Positions 1-8,559 of a DNA stretch of 64,000 nt are shown piece by piece (position 1 is the first letter of the stretch; the number at the start of each line of letters is the position of its first letter). The DNA lies in contig NZ_CP084930.1 of assembly GCF_023822065.1 (NCBI RefSeq), forward strand, positions 3,240,001 to 3,304,000. The letters are read 5' to 3'. Under the pieces are notes generated by a model that was given only the letters and a program-made list of their open reading frames with translations, ran no database searches and was not told where the DNA came from. The position numbers and the translations under genes were made by a program. The stretch is from Sphingomonas morindae. Lineage in GTDB: Bacteria > Pseudomonadota > Alphaproteobacteria > Sphingomonadales > Sphingomonadaceae.

Positions 1-275
1 ATGGTGAAGCGGAAGGGCCTGGCCTCGGCCTTTTCGAGCAGCTCGGGCTGTTGCTCGGCGAGCCAGGCCAGCACCGGCACCATCAGGAGGTCGGGATCCC
101 CGTCATACTCCTCGATCACGGCGGTCAGCGTGTAGCGATATTCGAAGGTCAGATCGGCGCCGCCGCCGCCCGCGATCTGCCCGCCATCGACGAAGACGGC
201 GAGCCGATCGGGGTTGGCGGTCAGATAGGGCACCGCCGCGGCGAGCAGGCGCCGCAGGCTCTCGGGCTTCTTCAC
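1..275 (-). CDS. R: P2 gpR-like tail completion protein (partial, N-terminal part)
   Basis: Ninety-one codons are visible before the gene leaves the window on the left. Translation gives a GTG start followed by KKPESLRRLL, then FEYRYTLT and later PVLAWLAEQQPELL. This is the characteristic pattern of P2 gpR, which helps complete the tail so that it can join the head. The start is the GTG at 273-275. It overlaps the stop of the upstream o-spanin gene (GTGA), so the two are probably translationally coupled, and P2 also places R just after its lysis genes. The family call rests on recalled similarity. The C-terminus and the expected partner S lie outside the window. Confidence 0.82.
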   Translation of the reverse strand, partial: MKKPESLRRLLAAAVPYLTANPDRLAVFVDGGQIAGGGGADLTFEYRYTLTAVIEEYDGDPDLLMVPVLAWLAEQQPELLEKAEARPFRFT

Positions 276-586
276 GGCGTCGCGCGCGCCGGCGCCGCGC
301 ACGCGCCCGGCGCGGTCCAGTCGATCAGCCGGCCGAGCTGGGCGGCGATGGCGGCATAGGCGGTCGCCAGGCCGATCGCGGCGGCGCGCACCGGCGCCGG
401 CACGGTCGCGGCTTCATCCTCCGGAAAGCCCGGCGGCGGCTCGGGGCAGCGCAGCAGCTCCGCCGGCGGCGTGTTCCGCACCGCGATCGCCACCGGCGGC
501 GGCGGCGCGGGCTCAGCGGCCGGGTGCGCGCAGCCCGCCGACAGCGTTGAGAGCGCGAAACCAGCCGCCGTCCACGCGGTCGTCAT
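272..586 (-). CDS. Rz1-like outer-membrane spanin lipoprotein
   Basis: This 104-residue protein has a short hydrophobic leader ending in the lipobox LSAGC at residues 15-19, followed by a proline-rich stretch (EPAPPPP). That is the usual make-up of an o-spanin, a lipoprotein that pairs with the inner-membrane spanin to fuse the two membranes at the last step of lysis. The first 75 bases lie inside the 3' end of the i-spanin gene in another frame, the classic nested Rz/Rz1 arrangement. Its stop overlaps the start of R. The start ATG at 584-586 is the one that places the lipobox correctly. No family beyond spanin is claimed, because these proteins diverge quickly. Confidence 0.72.
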   Translation of the reverse strand: MTTAWTAAGFALSTLSAGCAHPAAEPAPPPPVAIAVRNTPPAELLRCPEPPPGFPEDEAATVPAPVRAAAIGLATAYAAIAAQLGRLIDWTAPGACAAPARATP

Positions 587-1016
587 CGCCCACCTTCGCA
601 TTGGCCGTCTCCATGGCTTGGGCCGCGCGCGTCGCGGCGGCGGTCGCCGCGCGCGCGGCCTGGGTGTCGGATCTTGTTTGCGCGTCGCGGCGCGCCAGCT
701 CGGCCGCGTAGACGCGCGCGCTCTCGGCGGTGACGTCGCGCTGGTAGCGGGCGAGCCGCGCCACCTGCGCGGCGCACAGCTGGCCGCGCGGATGCGCCTT
801 GCCTTCCGTGTCCTTGGCGGCGGCGAAGCCCTCGCCGGCGCTCGCGCAGACGCGATCCGCCCAGGCGGCGAGCTGGTCGCGCTCCCGCCGCGCGACCGCG
901 CCCCAGGCATAGAGGCCGGCGGCGGCGACCGCGACGAGGAGCAGCGTCAGATAGCTGCGATGCGCGCCGAACAGCGCGCGCGCGGCGCTCCAGGCGCCGA
1001 GGGGGAAGGCGATCAT
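513..1016 (-). CDS. Rz-like inner-membrane spanin
   Basis: A 167-residue protein with one N-terminal membrane segment (about residues 20-38, rich in L, V and A) followed by a long Ala/Arg/Glu-rich periplasmic part likely to form a helical coiled coil. It is placed directly after the endolysin, and its ATG overlaps the endolysin stop (ATGA). The o-spanin gene starts within it. Size, topology and position all fit an i-spanin, which acts in the inner membrane and periplasm and binds the outer-membrane spanin. Sequence similarity alone would not identify it; the lysis-cassette context does. Confidence 0.7.
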   Translation of the reverse strand: MIAFPLGAWSAARALFGAHRSYLTLLLVAVAAAGLYAWGAVARRERDQLAAWADRVCASAGEGFAAAKDTEGKAHPRGQLCAAQVARLARYQRDVTAESARVYAAELARRDAQTRSDTQAARAATAAATRAAQAMETANAKVGDDDRVDGGWFRALNAVGGLRAPGR

Positions 1017-1564
1017 GCGGAAGGGCTCCTGTCCATCACGCGGTTGCGGATCCAGCCGAAGACGAAGGCGCGCTGGGTGGCGTCGGCCTCGACCAGGCGC
1101 ACATAGCGCTCGCCCTGGAGCGCGTTCAGCAGCGCGACCAGCACCGCCTCGCCGCCCTGCCGCGCGCGGGCGGCGAGATAGGCGTCGAGCGTGGCGAGCG
1201 TCGCGCCGCCGGCCAGGATGCGCCCGTCGCGCTTCAGCGCCGCGCCCTGAAAGGCGTTGAGCGCGCGCTGCAGCAGGATCACGGCGGTGGCGACGCCGCA
1301 ATTGACGCCCGTGTCGAACAGCTCGCCGGCGATCGCGGCCGAGCGCTGGGCGACCAGATCGAAGCGCGGCGCGGTCCAATAATCGGCGCGGTAGATCGCG
1401 GCGGCGGTGGCGCGCGGCAGCGCCGCCATGGCGCCCGCATAGCCATGCGCGCGCGCGACCGCCTGGGTGATGCCGTAGCGCGTCGGCCCGCCCCGGTCGC
1501 TCGGCCGGTCCGCATAGCCGCCCTCGCGCGCGATCACGGCGTCGATCCGCTGGTCGATTGTCAC
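1013..1564 (-). CDS. Phage endolysin, GH108-type muramidase
   Basis: This 183-residue protein begins MTIDQRIDAVIAREGGY and continues DRGGPTRYGIT, the signature of the GH108 (ZliS-like) N-acetylmuramidases, in which the Glu of the EGGY motif (residue 14) is the catalytic acid. It degrades peptidoglycan from the periplasm at the end of infection. A C-terminal peptidoglycan-binding-like part follows, as is usual for the family. The start is GTG at 1562-1564, overlapping the holin stop. There is no clear signal peptide, so export presumably depends on the neighbouring holin. It occupies the position of P2 gene K. Confidence 0.87.
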   Translation of the reverse strand: MTIDQRIDAVIAREGGYADRPSDRGGPTRYGITQAVARAHGYAGAMAALPRATAAAIYRADYWTAPRFDLVAQRSAAIAGELFDTGVNCGVATAVILLQRALNAFQGAALKRDGRILAGGATLATLDAYLAARARQGGEAVLVALLNALQGERYVRLVEADATQRAFVFGWIRNRVMDRSPSA

Positions 1565-1917
1565 GCCGCGCCTCCACCGCCCTTGGGGCCGATGCCGAGC
1601 CGGCCGAGGATCGTGGCGGGCGCGTCGCTCAGCAGCCGCGCGAGATTCTCGAGAAAGCGCGGCGTGGCGCGGAAGGCGACCATGGCGAGGATGAAGCTGA
1701 CCGCCTGGCACATGAAGGGATCGAGCCTGAGCCAGGCGCGCGCGCCGAGCGTTACATAATAGGAGACCGAAATGCCGACGCCCCATTGCACCAGGCGCTG
1801 GCTCCAGGTGAGGCCCGTCTCCCAGGCCTGGGCCACGGCGGCGCCGATCGCCGCCGGCAGCAGCGCGCTGGCGAGCGATCGCAGCCCTTCGAGCGTGTCG
1901 TGGAGGAGCTTGTCCAT
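1561..1917 (-). CDS. Putative phage holin
   Basis: A 118-residue protein with two likely membrane segments: an alanine/leucine-rich one at about residues 18-35 and a second near 75-92 (CQAVSFILAMVAF). It ends in a glycine-rich charged tail. Position between tail protein X and the endolysin matches P2 gene Y, the holin that permits endolysin release and times lysis. The ATG at 1915-1917 is preferred over an in-frame TTG nine bases upstream that overlaps the X stop. Its 3' end overlaps the endolysin start. The holin call comes mainly from topology and context. Confidence 0.68.
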   Translation of the reverse strand: MDKLLHDTLEGLRSLASALLPAAIGAAVAQAWETGLTWSQRLVQWGVGISVSYYVTLGARAWLRLDPFMCQAVSFILAMVAFRATPRFLENLARLLSDAPATILGRLGIGPKGGGGAA

Positions 1918-1922
1918 GGGCT

Positions 1923-2141
1923 TCAATCCCAGAGGTTGACCAGCGGCACGGAACGCGCCGCGGGCGGGGTGTCGGGGAGGATGACGGGGGCGCCGATCGG
2001 CAGCACCGCGCCGAGCCCGGCCAGGCCCGGATTGCGCGCCAGCACGCCGGCGATGTCGGCCGCGCCCAGGCCGCGTTCGCGCCAGATCAGCAGATCGAGC
2101 GTGTCTCCCTGGCGCGCGACGAGCGTGTCGCCCGCCGCCAT
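1923..2141 (-). CDS. X: P2 gpX-like tail protein
   Basis: A 72-residue protein with a LysM-like fold signature: GDTLDLLIWRERG near the N-terminus and PVILPD near the C-terminus, ending NLWD. This is the phage tail protein X family (P2 gpX), a small tail component thought to act in baseplate or tail assembly. The ATG at 2139-2141 overlaps the L stop codon by one base (TGATG), which indicates coupling. Order and spacing are as in P2 (L, X, holin, endolysin). Confidence 0.87.
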   Translation of the reverse strand: MAAGDTLVARQGDTLDLLIWRERGLGAADIAGVLARNPGLAGLGAVLPIGAPVILPDTPPAARSVPLVNLWD

Positions 2142-2638
2142 CAGATCAACTCCACCAGGGTGCGCGTGCGGCCCTTCAGGTCGCGAATGGCGTGCAGCGC
2201 GTCGCGGCGCAGCGTCTCGGGCGCGCCCTCGAGCGCGTCGATCGCGCGATCGCCGGCGCCGGTCGTGTCGAAGTCGCGATAGCGCTCGATGATTCGCGCC
2301 TTGGCGTAGAGCGCCACCGCGTCGCGATAGAGGAGGACGAGCCGCGACGTGCCGTCGATCGCGGGCGCGGGCACATCGCCGAGGCGGGCATGGCCGGCGG
2401 CGGCCTGCTCGGCGCGCCACGGCTCCAGATCCGCGCCGGCGGTGAGAATGCCATGGATCAGCGCCGCGCGCAGCCGCGCGGGCGTCACCGTCTTCTGGTC
2501 GCGGAAGCGATGCGCCTCGCGCGCCTGGGCGGGATCGATGTCGGGCCACCACCCGCCCGCGATCACGGGCTCGGCGACATCCTCGGCCGAGGGCAGCTCG
2601 GGCGGGCCGTCGGTGCGGGTGACGAAGCGTGCGGACAT
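2141..2638 (-). CDS. L: Head completion protein, P2 gpL-like
   Basis: A 165-residue protein matching the P2 gpL family, which closes the filled capsid by forming the head-tail connector. Visible family features are the WWPDID segment near residue 30 and the C-terminal helix-rich part with AVALYAKARIIERYRDFDTTG. The gene follows M after a 116-bp spacer and is coupled to X. A good Shine-Dalgarno (GGAGGAT) lies just before the ATG at 2636-2638. Confidence 0.85.
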   Translation of the reverse strand: MSARFVTRTDGPPELPSAEDVAEPVIAGGWWPDIDPAQAREAHRFRDQKTVTPARLRAALIHGILTAGADLEPWRAEQAAAGHARLGDVPAPAIDGTSRLVLLYRDAVALYAKARIIERYRDFDTTGAGDRAIDALEGAPETLRRDALHAIRDLKGRTRTLVELI

Positions 2639-2754
2639 GGATCCTCCTTTCCGCGCCCGCCCGGTTTACGGGGGTGGGGATCGGGTCAGAGAGCGGCCAG
2701 GCCGAGGCCTCCCGTCTCGCGCGATCCGCCCCCGAGCGCCGGGGGGCGAGCGTA

Positions 2755-3501
2755 TCAGCCGGCCTTGGCCGGCCTGTTCGGTGCGGGCGGCGCGAGCGCC
2801 TTCTCGAGCTGGTTGAGCTTGCCGGTGACGCCGATGCGCGGATCCAGCGCGCGGGCGCGGCGGAGCGCGTCGCGCGCGAGGGTCAGCGTTGGGTCGACCG
2901 CGTCGGGCGCGGCGCGCGCCGCCGCCTTCATCCGTTCGAAGCCGATCGCCTTCCAAAGCTTGGCGCGCGGCGCGTCGTGCATGTCGAGCGCGGCGGTCAG
3001 CGCCTCGGCGGTGAGCAGCACGTCGAGCGGAAAGCCGCGTCCGGCCGCCTGCGCCTTCAGGGCCGCCTCGGCGATCTCCTCCACCACCAGCGTCGCGGTG
3101 TCGCGCTGATAGCGCGCCGGCATCGCGACCTTGTGGCGGAGCAGGAAGGCGGCGAGCCGCAAGCCATGGGCGAAGTCGCCCGTGTCGATCGCCCAGACCA
3201 TGATGGTGGGCAGCACGTCGGCGGCGACGCCGGTGCCGACGCCGGCATCCGCCGCGAGCAGCCCCTCGATCCAGCCGGCATAGTCGGGCAGCATCTCGCG
3301 CTTGGCGTCGATCTTCCGTTCGATCGAGCGGATCTGCTTCAGCCGGCGCAGATCGTGCGTGAGCCGCGTCGCGATGGTCGCGGCGGCGGCATCCGCTTGC
3401 GGGCGGACGGACGCGGCAAGCCCGCCCTCCACGGCGGGATCGACCGCGCTGATGCTCTGGGCGGCGAGGACCCGTTCGCGGGTTTGGCGCGCGAGGCTCA
3501 T
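2755..3501 (-). CDS. M: Terminase small subunit, P2 gpM-like
   Basis: A 248-residue homologue of P2 gpM, the DNA-recognition and endonuclease subunit that works with gpP to cut and package the genome. Visible family features are the N-terminal MSLARQTRERVLAAQ, a central WIEGLLAADAGVGTGVAADVLPTIMVW and a second part around residues 150-185. Length is close to P2 gpM. It sits directly after the major capsid gene N in the leftward O-N-M-L operon, as in P2. Confidence 0.86.
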   Translation of the reverse strand: MSLARQTRERVLAAQSISAVDPAVEGGLAASVRPQADAAAATIATRLTHDLRRLKQIRSIERKIDAKREMLPDYAGWIEGLLAADAGVGTGVAADVLPTIMVWAIDTGDFAHGLRLAAFLLRHKVAMPARYQRDTATLVVEEIAEAALKAQAAGRGFPLDVLLTAEALTAALDMHDAPRAKLWKAIGFERMKAAARAAPDAVDPTLTLARDALRRARALDPRIGVTGKLNQLEKALAPPAPNRPAKAG

Positions 3502-3556
3502 GAACGGATCCCGGGCTGTGGAGGGCGGACCACGGCGCGAGGGCGGGAAGGACCGG

Positions 3557-4633
3557 TCAGCCCTTCCTCCCCATCACGACGTTCTCGACGAGCGCGCACC
3601 GGCCATAGTCCTCGACGACATAGGCCTCGTTCACGCTCGAATAATTCTCGATCTGATCGAGCGCGGGCTCGTCCTTGAGCTGGCGGCGCCGCGTGCCGTT
3701 CTGGACATAGATCGACAGATTATCGAGGCTGGTGATGAGCAGCGCGTTGGCCGGGAAGAAGGGCACGATGATCGCCGTCTTGCCGCCGACCTGCTTGGGC
3801 AGCGTCAGGATGCGGTTGCGCGCCTCCATCTGCATGGCGTTGTCGCCGGCGGTGTTGATGATGTTCATCTCGCGATCGTGGATGAGATCGCGGCCGATGA
3901 TCACCACCAGATCGGTGTCGTCGCGGTGCCACACATCCATCAGCTCGGTGGCGTCATGCACCAGCGCGTCGAGATTGGCATAGTCGACCTCCGCGCCGAT
4001 CGTGCCGGCGCCGACATAAATCTTGCCCTGCGCGGTGACATGGCCGGTGCCGTCGCGCGTGTCGCGGGCGAGGCCGCCGCCCGCCATCAGGCGCACCGGC
4101 GCGAAGGCGCGGATCTTGTGGAGCCAGCCGAAATTCACGTCCTGGAGGAGCGGGAATTTGGCGATGTCGGTCTGCTGCGCGCAGGCGGTGCCATTCCATC
4201 CGATCATGATCCGGTCGCGGCCCTGCTGCGCGACGATCGCCGCGCTGAGCAGCGTCTGGAATTCGGGCCGGTGCGCCCACATGTCGAGCTTGCTGTAGGA
4301 AATGGCGGTGTCGCTGTTGGTCTGGGCGCAAGTGTATTGCCCGCGATCGCTGGTGTCGGTCGGGTCGATCGGCTTGCGGCGCGTGCCGCCGGCGGTGTTG
4401 GTGCGGCTCGCGATCGGGCGCGTGACGCCGACGCCGACCTTGGCGCCGGTCTGCGCGTGGACGGGCACGATCTGGATGCGGCCGAGAAAGTCGCTCGAGG
4501 CCTGGATCACCTCCTCGAGCTTCTGCTCGACCACCGGGCCGACCGAATATTTGACCGTGGCGTCCTCGACGCCGCTGATCGCCGCCATGCGCTGGGTATA
4601 GGCGTTGAAGAGCTTGCGGGTTTCGTTGCGCAT
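3557..4633 (-). CDS. N: Major capsid protein, P2 gpN-like
   Basis: A 358-residue protein, essentially the length of P2 gpN (357). It starts MRNETRKLFNAY and carries the family segments KYSVGPVVEQKLEEVIQ, DRIMIGWNGT and MIDVW-like ELMDVWHRDDTDLVVIIGRDL. It forms the icosahedral shell and is processed by the gpO protease in P2. The gene lies 35 bp downstream of O, and M follows in the same direction, so it belongs to the late head operon. Confidence 0.93.
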   Translation of the reverse strand: MRNETRKLFNAYTQRMAAISGVEDATVKYSVGPVVEQKLEEVIQASSDFLGRIQIVPVHAQTGAKVGVGVTRPIASRTNTAGGTRRKPIDPTDTSDRGQYTCAQTNSDTAISYSKLDMWAHRPEFQTLLSAAIVAQQGRDRIMIGWNGTACAQQTDIAKFPLLQDVNFGWLHKIRAFAPVRLMAGGGLARDTRDGTGHVTAQGKIYVGAGTIGAEVDYANLDALVHDATELMDVWHRDDTDLVVIIGRDLIHDREMNIINTAGDNAMQMEARNRILTLPKQVGGKTAIIVPFFPANALLITSLDNLSIYVQNGTRRRQLKDEPALDQIENYSSVNEAYVVEDYGRCALVENVVMGRKG

Positions 4634-4668
4634 CCTTGGGTGCTCCTGGGCGGTCCGGCGGGGGCGGA

Positions 4669-5496
4669 TCAGAAATCGGCCTGAACGGCGCCGGCGCCGC
4701 CGGTCGCGGGCTGGCGCGCGAAGCCGGGCTGCTCGGTCGTGGCGAGCGCGTCGGCGAGCGCGTCGAGCCGGGTCGCCAGCGCCGCCACCTCGGCGTTGAT
4801 CGGCGCGACGGCGGCGGCGACGCCGTCGCTCACCGCCAGCGCGACCGCCGAGAAGAGCGCGGCATTGTCGTTGGCGGGCGCCGGCGGCGTGACGGGCGTC
4901 TCCTTCGCCCGGTCGGGCTCGGGGGACTTGAAGCCGAGGCGCGCGAAGGTGGCGGCGACCACGCTCGCCACGGTCGCGGCGATCCCGGCGGGTTCTTCCC
5001 GATCGGCCTCGAACCGGAGCGCCACCGGCTCGTCGGCCGTCGCGAACAGCGTGCCGGGCGCGGTGCGGATGAATTTCAGCGCCTGGGTGCCGATGCTGGC
5101 GGGCGTGTCGGTGAAGGCGAGGCCGACCAGGCCGAACTTGTCCGTGCCGGCATAGCTCGGCGTCAGCTCGACCGAGGGGAACGGCTTCTGATCGGCGGCG
5201 ACGAGCCTCACCAGCTGGTCATTGCCCTCGACCTGCACATAGAGCGCGCGGCGCGTCTCTTCCTTGCCATCGATCACGAAGACATCGTCCTGCGCGCGCA
5301 CCGCGATGACGCTGCCATAGCCGTTGAAGGGCGGCTCCGGGCTGTAGCCGGCGATATGCTCGATATTGATGCGCGGCGTGTAATTGTCGGTCGAGAAGGT
5401 CTCGACCACCTGGTCGACCATGTCGCGGCTGACGGTCCGGCCGTCCATCGTGCTGCCCTCGACGAAGGCGCGGAAAAACTGGCTCTTCTTGCCCAT
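4669..5496 (-). CDS. O: Capsid scaffolding protein/protease, P2 gpO-like
   Basis: A 275-residue protein. The N-terminal half is the serine protease domain of the P2 gpO family. Candidate catalytic residues are the Asp in MDGRTVSR, the His in INIEHIAGY and the Ser in PFPSVELTP. The C-terminal half is Ala-rich and helical, as expected of the scaffold. It guides capsid assembly and cleaves N, L and itself. The start ATG at 5494-5496 (MGKKSQFF) is chosen because the protein then aligns with P2 gpO from its first residues; an in-frame extension further upstream has no support. It diverges from P across a 166-bp control region. Confidence 0.9.
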   Translation of the reverse strand: MGKKSQFFRAFVEGSTMDGRTVSRDMVDQVVETFSTDNYTPRINIEHIAGYSPEPPFNGYGSVIAVRAQDDVFVIDGKEETRRALYVQVEGNDQLVRLVAADQKPFPSVELTPSYAGTDKFGLVGLAFTDTPASIGTQALKFIRTAPGTLFATADEPVALRFEADREEPAGIAATVASVVAATFARLGFKSPEPDRAKETPVTPPAPANDNAALFSAVALAVSDGVAAAVAPINAEVAALATRLDALADALATTEQPGFARQPATGGAGAVQADF

Positions 5497-5586
5497 GGCG
5501 ATGCCCGCGACCTTTCCTATCGGCCGGGCTCGACCCCCGGCGGCGTGTCCGGGCCAGAAAGGCGCCAAGCGGCCCCTGTCTCAAGC

Positions 5587-5623
5587 GCGCCGGCTTGTGG
5601 CGCGCCTGTCCACAAGCCGGCGC
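5587..5623. promoter_or_regulatory. Perfect 13-bp inverted repeat between divergent O and P
   Basis: The arms 5587-5599 and 5611-5623 are perfect inverted copies (GCGCCGGCTTGTG / CACAAGCCGGCGC) around an 11-base loop. They lie in the 166-bp gap between the divergent late genes O and P. In P2 the equivalent late promoters are switched on by the zinc-finger activator Ogr at a TGT-N12-ACA dyad. Here the inner part reads TGT-N13-ACA, one base longer. An activator site is the favoured reading, but a hairpin in either leader RNA, or a packaging-related site, is also possible. Confidence 0.5.
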
Positions 5624-5662
5624 TGGCGATCGGCGGAGCCGGCTCTGCCTAACGTCGCCGCC

Positions 5663-7480
5663 ATGTCCGCGCCCGCCCTCCCGATGCCCGCGCCCCCGCT
5701 ACCCGCTTGCCTGCCCTTCGACGCACGGCGCCAGGCGCGCGGCCTCTACTGGCGCGGATGGAGCGTGACCCAGATCGCCGACGAGCTGTCGCTCAAGCGG
5801 CCGACCGTCGAGAGCTGGAAACGGCGCGATCGCTGGGACGAGGCGCCCTCGATCCGCAAGCTCGAGGACTGCCTCGAGGTCCGGTTGATGACGCTGGTCG
5901 CCAAGGAGAAGAAGGCCGGCGACGATTACAAGGAGATCGATCTCCTCGGCCGCCAGATCGCCACGCTCGCCCGGGTGCGGCGCTATCAGGCGCCGGGCGG
6001 CCATGAAGGCGATCTCAACGAGAAGGTCGGCAACCGGAACGCGGGCGAAAAGAAGAAGGCGCGCAAGAACCACTTCACCGCCGAGCAGGCGGCCCGGCTG
6101 CGCGCGATCTTCGAGGGCCAGCTCTACGGCTATCAGGAGACCTGGTTCGCCAATCTGAGCCAGCGCACGCGGATGATCCTTAAGTCGCGCCAGATCGGCG
6201 CGACCTATTATTTCGCCTTCGAGGCGCTGATCGACGCGATCGAGACCGGCCGCAACCAGATCTTCCTCTCGGCCTCCAAGGCGCAGGCGCACCAGTTCCG
6301 CAGCTATATCGTCGGCTTCGCCAAGCTGGTCGGCGTGACACTCACCGGCGATCCGATGTGCATCACCAGCGCGCTGCGCCCCGAGGAGGAAGCGGCGGCC
6401 GAGCTGCACTTCCTCGGCACCAACTTCCGCACCGCCCAAGGCCGCCACGGCAATTTCTATTTCGACGAATTCTTCTGGGTCCACAGCTTCGAGGCGCTGA
6501 ACAAGGTCGCCTCGGGCATGGCGACGCACAAGAAGTGGCGAAAAACCTACTTCTCGACGCCATCGACCATCGCGCACCCGGCGCATCCCTATTGGACGGG
6601 CGAGCGCCGCAACCGTCGCGCCAGGAAGGAAGAGCGCGTCGAGATCGATGTCAGCCACGCCGCGCTGCGGCAAGGCGCGGTCGGGCCGGACCGCGTGTGG
6701 CGGCACATCGTCACCATCCACGACGCCGAGGCCGCCGGCTGCGACCTGTTCGACATCGACGAGCTGAAGGACGAATATGCGCCCGACGAGTTCGCCAACC
6801 TGTTCGGGTGCGAGTTCGTCGACGACAGCCTGTCGGCCTTCAAGTTCAACGAGCTGGTCAGGTGCGGCTGCGATAGCCTGGTCGAGTGGACGGACTGCGA
6901 TCCGGAAGGCGCGCGGCCCTATGGCACGCGCGCGGTCTGGGCCGGCTATGATCCGCAGGAAAGCGAGGAGGGCGACAATGCCGCGCTGGTGATCATGGCG
7001 CCGCCGGCGGCGCAGGGCGGCACCTTCCGCGTGCTCGAGCGCCACCAGCTGCGCGGGCTCGACTTCGAGCAGCAGGCTGCCTTCATCGAGGCGGTCTGTG
7101 CGCGCTACACCGTCACCTACATGGGCGTGGACGCGACAGGCGTGGGCGCCGCCGTCTACCAGCTCCTCGCCAAATCGGCCGCCATCGGCGGCGTCACCAA
7201 GATCGAATATTCGCTCGAGGTGAAGGCGGCCATGATCATGAAGGCGCAGAACGTGATCCGGCGCGGCCGGCTCGCCTTCGACGTGGCGATGATCGACCTG
7301 ATCTCGGCCTTCGTCTCGATCAAGAAGGCGCTCACCGCGAGCGGGCGCGGCATCACCTTCAAGGCCGGGCGCGCCGGCGGCGACGGCCATGCCGATCTCG
7401 CCTGGGCCGCCATGCACATTCTCATCAACGAACCGCTCGACGGCAAGCAAGCGCCGAAGGCAAGCATGGAGATCTGCTGA
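5663..7480 (+). CDS. P: Terminase large subunit (ATPase/nuclease), P2 gpP-like
   Basis: A 605-residue packaging motor. Residues about 20-60 form a helix-turn-helix (WSVTQIADELSLKRPTVESWKRRD). The ATPase domain shows a Walker A-like LKSRQIGAT (near residue 173) and Walker B FYFDEF. A C-terminal RNase H-like nuclease begins at GYDPQESEEGDNA, with a conserved Asp. It translocates DNA into the prohead and cuts concatemers with gpM. The ATG at 5663 gives the normal family length. It overlaps the start of Q (TGATG), matching the P-Q operon of P2. Confidence 0.93.
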   Translation: MSAPALPMPAPPLPACLPFDARRQARGLYWRGWSVTQIADELSLKRPTVESWKRRDRWDEAPSIRKLEDCLEVRLMTLVAKEKKAGDDYKEIDLLGRQIATLARVRRYQAPGGHEGDLNEKVGNRNAGEKKKARKNHFTAEQAARLRAIFEGQLYGYQETWFANLSQRTRMILKSRQIGATYYFAFEALIDAIETGRNQIFLSASKAQAHQFRSYIVGFAKLVGVTLTGDPMCITSALRPEEEAAAELHFLGTNFRTAQGRHGNFYFDEFFWVHSFEALNKVASGMATHKKWRKTYFSTPSTIAHPAHPYWTGERRNRRARKEERVEIDVSHAALRQGAVGPDRVWRHIVTIHDAEAAGCDLFDIDELKDEYAPDEFANLFGCEFVDDSLSAFKFNELVRCGCDSLVEWTDCDPEGARPYGTRAVWAGYDPQESEEGDNAALVIMAPPAAQGGTFRVLERHQLRGLDFEQQAAFIEAVCARYTVTYMGVDATGVGAAVYQLLAKSAAIGGVTKIEYSLEVKAAMIMKAQNVIRRGRLAFDVAMIDLISAFVSIKKALTASGRGITFKAGRAGGDGHADLAWAAMHILINEPLDGKQAPKASMEIC

Positions 7481-8538
7481 TGGGCAAGAAGCGCGGCGCG
7501 CGCCGGATGAGCCGGGCCGAGACCGTGTCGGCCGCCGCCGGCGCGCTGGTGCCGGCCAACGACCAGGCGGGCCGGATCGAGGCCTTCAGCTTCGGCGACC
7601 CGGAGGCGGTGCTCGACCGGCGCCAGCTGATCGACATGATCGAGTGCTGGCACAATGAGCGCTGGTATGAGCCGCCGGTGCCGATGGACGGGCTCGCGCG
7701 CGCCTTCCGCGTCAGCCCGCACCACAGCTCGGCGATTCTGCTCAAGTGCAACATGCTGGCCGCCAGCTTCGAGGCCTCGCCGCTCCTCACCCGCAGGGCG
7801 TTCCGCGCGCTGGTCCAGGATTATCTGGTGTTCGGCAACGCCTATCTCGAGCTGCGCCGCAACCGGCTCGGCGCGCCGCTGCGGCTCGACCATGCGCTGG
7901 CGAAATATGTCCGGCGCGGCATCGTCGACGGCGCCTTTTGGTTCGTGCCGGGCAACGCTTCGGAGACCGCCTTCGCGCCCGGCTCGGTGGTGCAGCTCGC
8001 CGCGCCCAGCGTCGACCAGGAGATCTATGGGCTCCCCGAATATCTGTCCGCGCTCCAGTCGGCGCTGCTCAACGAGAGCGCGACCTTGTTCCGGCGCCGC
8101 TATTATCTGAACGGCAGCCATGCCGGCTTCATCCTCTACGCCACCGGCGAGTTCGCCGATGGCGATGTCGACGCGCTGCGCGAGGCGCTCCGCGCGTCCA
8201 AGGGGCCGGGCAATTTCCGCAATCTCTTCGTCCATGCGCCCAAGGGCGCCGAGAATGGCATCAAGCTGCTGCCGATCGCCGAGGTCGGCGCGCGCGACGA
8301 GTTTCTCGGCATCAAGAACACGACGCGCGACGATGTCCTCGCCGCGCACCGCGTGCCGCCGCAGCTGCTCGGCATCGTGCCCGCGAACGCCGGCGGCTTC
8401 GGCGACGTCACCAAAGCGACCGACGCCTTCTACGAGCTGGAGATCGCGCCGCTCCAGGCGGTGTTCCTCGAGGTGAACGACTGGCTCGGCGCCGAGGCGG
8501 TGCGGTTCAGGGAGAGATCGGCGGCGCGGGCGGCCTAG
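7480..8538 (+). CDS. Q: Portal protein, P2 gpQ-like
   Basis: A 352-residue phage portal protein of the PBSX/P2 family, near the length of P2 gpQ (344). Visible features include FSFGDPEAVLDRR-like opening residues, FRVSPHHSSAILLKCNML, DYLVFGNAYLELRRN and NTTRDDVLAAHRVPPQLLGI followed by GGFGDVTKA. It forms the dodecameric ring at one capsid vertex, through which the terminase pumps DNA. It is translationally coupled to P and ends 21 bp before the convergent antitoxin gene. Confidence 0.92.
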   Translation: MGKKRGARRMSRAETVSAAAGALVPANDQAGRIEAFSFGDPEAVLDRRQLIDMIECWHNERWYEPPVPMDGLARAFRVSPHHSSAILLKCNMLAASFEASPLLTRRAFRALVQDYLVFGNAYLELRRNRLGAPLRLDHALAKYVRRGIVDGAFWFVPGNASETAFAPGSVVQLAAPSVDQEIYGLPEYLSALQSALLNESATLFRRRYYLNGSHAGFILYATGEFADGDVDALREALRASKGPGNFRNLFVHAPKGAENGIKLLPIAEVGARDEFLGIKNTTRDDVLAAHRVPPQLLGIVPANAGGFGDVTKATDAFYELEIAPLQAVFLEVNDWLGAEAVRFRERSAARAA

Positions 8539-8559
8539 CCTGTTCCGCCCGGTCTCGCC

